A stretch of DNA of 64,000 nucleotides from Diogma glabrata (lineage: Eukaryota > Arthropoda > Insecta > Diptera > Cylindrotomidae). Position 1 is the stretch's first letter. Each line of letters begins with the position of its first letter. Below are positions 56,717 through 64,000 of the stretch, piece by piece. Position numbers and translations under genes: made by a program. The stretch is from positions 388,072,885 through 388,136,884 of the forward strand of contig OY856187.1 of NCBI GenBank assembly GCA_963693315.1, in the 5' to 3' direction. The notes under the pieces were generated by a model. It did not search any database and had not been told where the DNA came from. It worked only from the letters and a program-made list of their open reading frames with translations.

Positions 56717-58208
56717 GGGTGTCCCACTAAAATAGCTTTAATTTAATTTTCATAACCTTGAACCGGAATTAGGTTCTTTATGGTCTTAAAAGCATTCCTG
56801 AATTTTTACAGATTTTTTAAAAAAAGTTTAGAACTCGCTATTTTATTTTTTATGTTCCAGTGGCAACAAAGTCTACATAAAATCAGTTTTTCAAAAATAA
56901 CTTTTTCAGTTTTGATCTTACAAAAAATATTATGGAAATAAAAGTTGTAGATCTTGAAAAAATACATCGAGTTTTTTCTTTTTATGAAAAAAAAATTTTT
57001 CCAAGCTAAAAAAAACGATCTTTTATATTCGAATTTTACAGAAATGACTAATAACGTTCGTTTTTCTCCTATAACTATTGTAGTTTGGATTTTATGAAAA
57101 AGTTATGGAAATAAAAGTTGTAGATGTTGAAAAAATGCATCGAGTTTTTTCTTTTTTTTATGAAAAAAAAATTTTTCAAGCTTAAAAAGACGATCTTTTA
57201 TAGTCGAATTTTACAGAAATGACTAACAACGTTCCTTTTTCGCCTAAAACTATTTTAGTTTTGATTTTACAAAAAAGGTTATGTAAATAAAAGATGTAGA
57301 TCTTGAAATAATACATCGATTTTTTTCTTTGTTTTAGTTTTAATTTCACAAAAAATTATGGAAATAAACATTGTAGATCAAAAAATACATCGATTTTTTT
57401 CTTTGTTTAAGCAAAAAAATTTTTTTTTTTTTAAGGATGATCTTTTTTATTCGAATTTTACAAGAATAACTTTTTCGTAAAATCAAAACTAAAAAAGTTA
57501 TAGGTGTAATACGAACGTTATTAGTCATTTCTGTAAAATTCGACTATTAAAGATCGTTCTTTTTAAGTTTAAAAAAATCTTTTGCTGCCCTAACAAGAAA
57601 AATCGATGTTTTTTTTAAGAACTACAACTTTTATTTGCATAACTTTTTCGTAAAATTAAAACTAAAAGAGTTATAGGCGAAAAACAAACGTTATTAGTTA
57701 TTATTGTAAAATTCGAATAAAAATGATCATCCTTTTAAGATTAAAAAAATTTATTTTTTTTGCTTAAACAAAGAAAAAAATCGATGTATTTTTTGAAAAT
57801 CTACAATGTTTATTACAATAATTTTTTGTAAAATTAAAACTAAAATAGTTATAGGCGAAAAACATACGTTATTAGTTATTTCTGTAAAATTCGACTATAA
57901 AAGATCGTTATTTTTTTGCTTGAAAAAATTTTTTTTTTCATAAAAAAAGAAAAAACTCGATGTATTTTTCAAGATCTACAACTTTTATTTCCATAATATT
58001 TTTTGTAAGATCAAAACTGAAAAATCTGTATTCGAAAAACTGATTTTATGTAGATTTTGTTGCCACTTGATCATAAAAAATAAAATAGAGAGTTCTAAAC
58101 TTTTTTAAAAAAATTTGAAAAAATTCAGGGATGCTTTTAAGACCATAAAGAACCTAATTCCGGTTCAAGGTTATGAAAATTAAATTAAAGCTATTTTAGT
58201 GGACACTC
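56717..58208. mobile_element. 1.49-kb palindromic element made of inverted tandem repeats, inner layer
   Basis: GGGTGTCCCACTAAAATAGC at 56717 is mirrored by GCTATTTTAGTGGACACTC ending at 58208, both flanked by TA. Nearly the whole element is self-complementary around a centre near 57465. Each arm consists of diverged tandem units of about 175 bases marked by TTGTAGATC at 56945, 57118 and 57295 and by their complements at about 57616, 57800 and 57972. The arms include CGATCTTTTATA and ATTCGAATTTTACAGAAATG. No coding capacity. Confidence 0.8.
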
Positions 58209-58268
58209 TAATGTACATATGCATACATAATTAATTTTCCCATTAATTTCATAAAAAATTTTTTAGCC

Positions 58269-60067
58269 ATGAGTAGTAAAATTTCAAGTGTCAAAAAACC
58301 TACGCTAAAGCGAAAATTTATTACCTTAGATGAAGAAATTAGAGTTCTAGATAGATTGGTGAAAAAACAGGATTAATAACAAAATATCTCAGATTATATG
58401 AAACCACAATACGCACCGTTAAACAAAATGAAAATAAAATAAGAAATTCTGTTATTGTCTGGTCATCAATAAGAGCAAAACGAGTTGACGTGTGCACCAT
58501 GTTTTAATAAAAAAAATGAAAAAAGCTTTAATGTTGTGGATAGACGACTGTGTACAAATGCCATTAAGGCGAAAGCTCTTAAATTTCTTACATATTTAAA
58601 AGAAAGTAATCCAGATGCAGTGCAAGTAACCAAATCATGTGAGCAAATGAAATTCTTAGCTAGCAATGGTTGGTTTGAAAACTTTAAATCACGATTTGGG
58701 TTACATAATATTAAACTTCATGGTGAAACTGGATTGGCAGACATAGAAGCTGCGAGGGCTTACCCTGAAACTCTTGCCAAAATTATTGAAGAGGGTGGTT
58801 ATAAAAAAGAACAAGTCTTTAATGCAGACAAAACAGGTCTAAATTGGAAAAAATGCCGCATCGGACATACATCTCAAAAAATGAAAAGGTTGCACCAGGT
58901 TTTAAGGCCGCCAAAGACAGAATTACTCTACTTCTCTGTAGTAATGCATCAGGGGACTATATAACAAAACCTTTATTTATAAACCGGTCTTTAAATCCAC
59001 GAGCTTTGAAAAACATTGATAAATCCAAATTACCTGTTCATTGGCGAGCAAATAATAAGGCTTGGGTTACAACCAGTATGTTTCGAGATTGGTTTTTAAA
59101 TTGTTTTATACTTGAGGTTTAAATTTATTTGAAAAAAAAAAACCTTGATTTCAAAGTGCTGTTAATACTAGATAATGCCCCAGGACATCCAAGGAATTTG
59201 AACCATCCTAATGTAGAAATAGTTTTCCTACCACCCAATACCACGTCTATCATTCAACCGATAGACCAAGGTATAATATATACGTTAAAAGCATATTATA
59301 TTCGGCAAACATTCCAACTTATCCTTGATAAAATGGATTCTAATGCTAACATGACAGTTACAGAATTGTGGAAAACCTTTTCAATTTTAAACTGCATTCA
59401 AATTGTAGAATCATCAGTTAAAGAATTAAAACAGTCAACGCTAAACGGCGCATGGAAAAACATATGGCCGGAAACTGTTGCAAAAGATAATGCAGTACCA
59501 CCATTAAATGTGGAAGTGAGCCGAATATTAACGGTAGGTCAACGTTTCAATGGAGAAGGCTTTAATGATATGAACGAAGATGACATTTATGAAATTATAA
59601 ACGAAGCTTCATATCTCAACGAAAGAGTTAATTCAGTTAACAACTGAATCTCCAACCTCCTCAAATATCGCACATGAAAGAGACGACGTCACTTCGGAGG
59701 AAGATATCTGTGAATCAATTCCAGATTTCACCCGCAAACGCATACGAGAGGGCTTAAGTTTGGTTGAAAAAATTAAATCTTTCTTTACCAATAATGATCC
59801 TTCATTGGAGAGATCGAGCGAAAATAATAAGGCAAATAGATATTAATCTAGCACCTTATTATGAAATTGAAAAGGATCTTAAAAAAAACAAAGCAAAGAT
59901 TGATAACTGATTTCGCAATGATAAAACCAGTGGAAGAATCACAAGGTCCCATAACTAGTTTTTTGTCCAGTAGCAAAAACTATGTAGAAGAAATATCTTC
60001 TGATGAAGCTATTGTACGCCCAAAACGCTTTTCACGAATAATATTTCAAGACAGTGAAACAGATTAG
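58269..60067 (+). pseudogene. Tigger (TIGD1/jerky-like) transposase, frameshifted
   Basis: The start MSSKISSVKKPTLKRKFITL leads into a psq-type DNA-binding helix region, broken by TAA near 58374. A CENP-B-type second helix-turn-helix region follows ([19 protein letters not shown] near 58673). The DDE core has its first Asp in [13 protein letters not shown] near 58822, the second in LLILDNAPGHPRN near 59170, and the third in SIIQPIDQGIIYTLK near 59265. Frame changes occur near 58870 and 59120. The C-terminal tail, with ITDFAMIKP near 59905, ends at 60067 after further breaks. The three catalytic Asp are kept, but the gene cannot make one protein. Confidence 0.87.
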
Positions 60068-61058
60068 TCCTGATCCTGAACAACAATGAAGTTTGTTAAT
60101 AAACTTTTAATTTTTTTCAGTTTGTAATATTTTTATATTTATTTTGTGTTTTTATTTTATAACAAAGTCTGAATTTTAATTTTGAGTTGAAATATATGTG
60201 CGTCTGTTATTTAGTATGTATTTTATTCAAAAAAAAACATATTGGAACGTAACTCCCAAATTTATATGAAATCTATGACTTATATAACGCGAATTTACAT
60301 AACGCGAAATTTTTCTGGAACGTAACTACCGCGTTATACGAGGGATACCTGTAATGTATTATAAGAGAATCATGGTCACTTAATTCAAATTCAGGGTCGA
60401 ATTATAAAAATTCAAAAAGACGGCACCAATATGGGGGCTAATATTTTTGAAATTGATGATTTTTGAAAATCGAAAAATGTATTCGTAATCTACGTAAGAT
60501 TTTAAATCAAAATTGTTATGCACAAAATTTTCCTACATGGAGCTTTTTCCGAGGAAAAAAATCATAAAATTTTAGAACTACGTGAAAACCTTGATTTTTT
60601 ATATTCAGCGCCCGCTAGCGCTCACATCGATACTACTTCCATCACACGATAAAAATTATTTGCAAGTGCATATTCCAAACTAAATTTAAAAAAAAACAAA
60701 TTAAAAAAAAACGTGTCATACAATCCGAAAACATGATTTTAAAACTTTAAAACCTAAAAATAAGGGAGAAAACTACCATCAAAAATTTTTTAATATTTTT
60801 ATCGTATTCTACGGAAAAAATTCTGACGAACTAATATATTTCTAAAAAATTTGTATACGCGTTAAACTGCCTACAAAATAAAGACGTTTGTCGTTCACGA
60901 AAAAAATTCAAATTTGTGACCGTCACCGACGGCAAAGGGGTTTGCCAAAAAATCTAAAAAAAATTACGAAATCGTTTTCTAATGGAGTACTATCAATTCC
61001 CAAGATTTGGGAACACAAAACATATTTTTGGTCGTCCCACTTCACGTGGAATGCGCCA

Positions 61059-61423
61059 TATGTTGTTATAAGCTTTCTTAATACGATTGACAGCTACGAT
61101 GCTAAACATACTTGCAAAAAATTTTTTCAGGGTCAATAAAGTATTTAAATTCCAGCAAATTTTAGAAAAATGACTAAAATTGACACCCTTTAGTCAATTG
61201 GTAAAATGGGCCATTCCAAATGAGTGCCTCAAAATAAGAGATTTGTTACTGTCTAGATGGTGCAGCTTGAATTAATCAGTGTCAATATGTGGGAGGGTAC
61301 TGCTGACAAAATTTTAAGCTACGTGCAGTGACAAATAAATCCAAGATTCAGAATGTATACAAGACTTATACAAGAGTTGTATACAAGAATTATCAAAAAC
61401 ATGAATCATTTCAATCAAATAAA
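61059..61423. other. Intronic gap
   Basis: No gene or repeat that I can support between the end of the nest and the next dispersed repeat. Confidence 0.4.
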
Positions 61424-61500
61424 AAAGTCAGACAAATGCGAATAAAATTCGCTCGCCAAGGGTTCCGTCAATGTAAAAAAACACAATATCAAAAATAATT
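61424..61500. repeat. Dispersed GGTTCCGT repeat, copy 2
   Basis: AAAGTCAGACAAATGCGAAT then AATTCGCTCGCCAAGGGTTC matches the copy at 23869-23930, in the same orientation. Confidence 0.5.
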
Positions 61501-61719
61501 GACAAAAAGTTGTGTTGTAATGTCTTTATATTGCCAGACCATAGACGCATAACAAAATAAATGTTTAATCGAAAATGTCAATAGTAAATTACAGTCTTAT
61601 ACATATATACATTATACATTGATCAAAAATCACACCAAAAATGTTGCTTCAGGTTAAATCTTATCCATAGCTGTTTATGGTAACTCGATTCAATTACACC
61701 AGCTTGTAAATGGTTTAAA

Positions 61720-62890
61720 TTAGATTAGTTTTTCAGTCAATCAAGTGTCGAAATTTAGGGGGGTAGAGAGGCTACATACTATAAATATTTTTTTACAATA
61801 ACACAAAAACTGAACATTGCGAAATTCTAAAAAAAAATGGTAATGTTTCTTAAATTAAGTGCTACTTCATATGACACCCCACTCATTTGGGTCAAAAATG
61901 GTTTTTTTACTCTCCCCACACCCATCCTCTAAACATACAGATATATAATTATTTGAGACTTCGCTATAATTTTCATTCACAATTTCCTAATCTTCCTGTC
62001 TCTGTGAATTTTTTCAGATTTTTCTGTCAATCATCGTCGAAATGTAGGGGGGCGGAACGGTCTGATAGTTGCACTTTTTTGACAATAACTCAAAAACTGT
62101 GCACCGCAAAATTCTAAAAAAACGCAATGATTTGTAAATTAGGTGCTCTTTTATATGACCAACCGAGTGAGGGGTTGGGTCAAAAAAGGTTTTTTTTTAC
62201 CCTGTCCATCCCCGTCCCTTAAACACCCAGAAACATAATTATTGAGACTTCGCTATAATTTTCATTTAAAATTTACCAAACTTCCTAAATCTGTGAATTT
62301 TCACAAATTTTTCTGTCAATCAGTGTCGAAACGAAAGGGGGGAACCGACCGTTCCGTTCCACCGACCGTTCCAAAGTTGCGCTTTTTGGAAATAATATCT
62401 CAAAAACTGTGCACCGCAAGATTCTTAAAAAAATTGCAATGATTTCTAAATTAGGTGCTCTTTGACACAATGACACCCCACTCGCTTGGGTCAAAAAATG
62501 TTTTTTTTACCCTCTCGACCCTCGTCCCCTAAACACCCAGAAATATAATTATCTGAGACGCTATAATTTTCATACAAAATTTACCGAATTTCCAAACTCT
62601 TGAATTTTTACAAATTTTTCTGTCAATCAGTGTCGAAACGTAGCGGGGGAGGGCGGTCTGAATTTTGCTCTTTTTGACAATAACTCAAAAACTGTGCACC
62701 GCAAAGTTCTAAAAAAAAATTGCAATGATTTCTAAATTAGGTGCTATTTCAAATGACACCCCACTTGACCACGTTTTAAAGTGTTTTTAGCCCTCCTCAT
62801 TTCCACCCCCTTAATAAATATAATTATGAGTATGTGATACTTTCCTATATTTTCCATAAAAAACTTACTAATTTTTCTATCATTCCCACT
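61720..62890. repeat. Four-copy tandem repeat, about 285-310 bp
   Basis: CAAAAACTG(T/A) followed by GCAC(C)GCAAAATTCT occurs at 61803, 62092, 62401 and 62686. Each unit also has ATGACACCCCACT-like, CGCTATAATTTTCAT and TTTCTGTCAATCA sequence with a G-run. Copies have diverged and carry no gene. Confidence 0.8.
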
Positions 62891-62898
62891 ACACCTAC

Positions 62899-64000
62899 GT
62901 TTTGGACCATCCTCTATCTAAATAGCCAATAAAAATTTTGGTGACGTCTGTGTGTGCGTGGTTGGTTGTGTGGGTGTGTGACATTTCTGCATTGGATCTT
63001 GATGAAAATTTGGCAAATGATACAGGCTCATTTGAAAATGGAAGATCTGGATTCATTTCAAATTTGGACAAAATGGCGGGGGGTCTCTCGAACGCCTCTA
63101 AGTTTAAATAATGAATAACTTCTAATCCCGGCTTATGATCTTATTGAAACTTAGTATATAAGGTTTAAGTACAGTTTCCAATATTTCTGCATACCAACTT
63201 CCGGTTTGTCACTTCCGGTTAAAAAGTTTTATTTTCAAGTGTTTATCCCTACTGTAGCCTAATATTACCGATCAATTTTCATGAAACGTTGGTAAAAGCT
63301 TTCAAGTATCATGAGAAAGATTTTATCAGCTTTTGGAGTACATTGGATATAGGGTTGGGGGGTCCACCATACAACAGGTAGTTTTCACCCAATGTTGTTT
63401 ATGTTTGTTGGGAGCATAAAACATTCGTTCGTGAATGAATTTTGATGTCACTTTGGAAAAAGATGCAAACATGTATGACAAAGAACTAATTAGTTTTTGA
63501 CCGATAGTGACCCAAGTGGTGTGGGGTACCCGGAGCACCTGTTTTTTCGAAAGCTCAATAACATCTGTACCCGATAATCGAATTGAATGAAACTTGGTAC
63601 ATCAGCATTTAGTACGGTTCACAACAGTTCTTCCGGTTTTTCACTTCCTGTTAAAAAATTTTTTTTGTACTTTTTTGAAGTTTTTTCAGTGTCTTTATGC
63701 ACACTACAGACTACAATAATCAAGCGATTTTGATGAAACTTATGGAAAAGGTTCCAATTAGTGTGAGAAGATAACTACCATATTTTGGGACACATTGATC
63801 AATCTACCAGCCAAATGCTGACTTTTCACACTTTGTTTTTAAAGTTTGTTGAGAGCATACAGACTTCATTCATTAATTTATTTGAATGACAATTAGAAAA
63901 AAAGATGGAGACTTACATAACAAAGAACTGATTAGTTTTTGAACAATATTGAAGTAAGTAGTGGGGGGCCTCCCAAACACCTGTTTACTGTGTCACAATT
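62899..64000. repeat. Second array of the 629-bp satellite family, cut by the window end
   Basis: It opens with TTTTGGACCATCCTCTATC and CAATAAAAATTTTGGTG exactly like the array at 9646, then the GTGTG-rich block, CTTCCGGTTTGTCACTTCC and GTTTGTTGGGAGCATAAAAC. At least one full unit and part of the next are present in the same orientation. Units differ from those of the first array by roughly one base in ten. Confidence 0.85.

Larger units (their letters stand above)
56249..60351 (+). mobile_element. Tigger/pogo DNA transposon, middle layer of the nest
   Basis: The ends CGGTATCCCTCGTTTAACGC and GCGTTATACGAGGGATACCTG are inverted repeats flanked by TA (56247-56248 and 60352-60353). CAGGTATCCCTCG-type termini and TA duplication are typical of the Tigger branch of pogo. 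Further AACGCG words near both ends extend the similarity. The transposase is frameshifted and a 1.5-kb palindrome is inserted between the 5' end and the gene. Confidence 0.88.
55725..61058. mobile_element. TA-flanked element with about 500-bp inverted arms, outer layer of a nest
   Basis: TGGGGCATTCCACGTGAAG at 55725 is matched by CTTCACGTGGAATGCGCCA ending at 61058, with TA on both sides. The arms (to about 56248 and from about 60352) share CGTCACCGACGGCAAAGGGG inverted, GCGCTCACATCGAT and GATAAAAATTATTTG. The arms carry no coding frame. A Tigger element occupies the space between them. Confidence 0.75.
55687..64000 (-). other. Last intron of Pellino (at least 8.3 kb), filled with repeats
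   Basis: Everything from the splice acceptor to the window end should lie inside the final intron, because the upstream RING-like exon sequence is not found here. It holds the triple transposon nest at 55725-61058, dispersed and tandem repeats, and the start of a satellite array. This reading assumes the next exon lies on the same chromosome beyond the window. Confidence 0.65.

Noticed and set aside
58466..58666. Minus-strand frame within the Tigger transposase
   Set aside because: Antisense shadow of the plus-strand transposase remnant.

Overview
This window looks like AT-rich nuclear DNA from an arthropod, most likely an insect. No bacterial-style operons, rRNA, tRNA or CRISPR arrays are visible. 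The animal assignment rests on Ty3/gypsy LTR elements, a CR1/L2-like LINE, an RTE-type LINE fragment, hAT and Tigger/pogo transposons, many MITE-like inverted repeats, satellite-like tandem arrays, and one spliced host exon. That exon (55560-55686, minus strand) is the terminal coding exon of a Pellino-family E3 ubiquitin ligase, recognised from its C-terminal CPFC zinc-binding segment and its LIFQDNLD end. The rest of Pellino must lie beyond position 64000, so the last intron is longer than 8.3 kb. The exact species cannot be told from the sequence. || Layout. 1-8.8 kb: nested elements whose ends read CACTG...CAGTG with 2-bp target duplications, a TA-flanked element with long inverted arms, and a broken RTE endonuclease gene that a 457-bp MITE interrupts at a clean codon boundary. 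9.6-13.6 kb: a higher-order tandem array with a ~629-bp period. A second array of the same family opens at 62.9 kb and runs off the window. 15.0-20.0 kb: a young Ty3/gypsy element (265-bp LTRs, about 3 differences, CACT duplications) with intact gag but a badly broken pol. 20.4-22.2 kb: a TTAA-flanked inverted-repeat element containing an almost perfect 227-bp palindrome. 23.5-25.7 kb: hairpin repeats, a 228-bp TA microsatellite and a 326-bp tandem repeat. || 25.8-43.0 kb: one minus-strand LINE split by insertions: a hAT element in its 3' UTR (itself split by a 482-bp inverted repeat), a complete 10,031-bp Osvaldo-like Ty3/gypsy element between ORF2 and ORF1, a TA-flanked MITE, and a fold-back in ORF1. 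The 10-kb element has LTRs of equal length (1932 bp) that look identical and intact gag and pol, so it is probably the most recently active element here. || 43.3-49.5 kb: a hAT-like MITE beside a related unfilled site, a third Ty3/gypsy fragment truncated after reverse transcriptase, a decayed ZMYM1-type hAT transposase and another MITE. 49.5-55.6 kb: gene-poor, including probable Pellino 3' UTR. 55.7-61.1 kb: a three-level nest inside the Pellino intron: a long-armed inverted-repeat element containing a Tigger/pogo element containing a 1.5-kb palindrome. 61.4-64 kb: dispersed and tandem repeats. || I found no convincing new enzymatic system. The strongest points for follow-up are the nested long inverted repeats inside an immune-signalling gene's intron, the apparently newborn LTR element, the B-box-containing palindrome, and the family with 2-bp target duplications.
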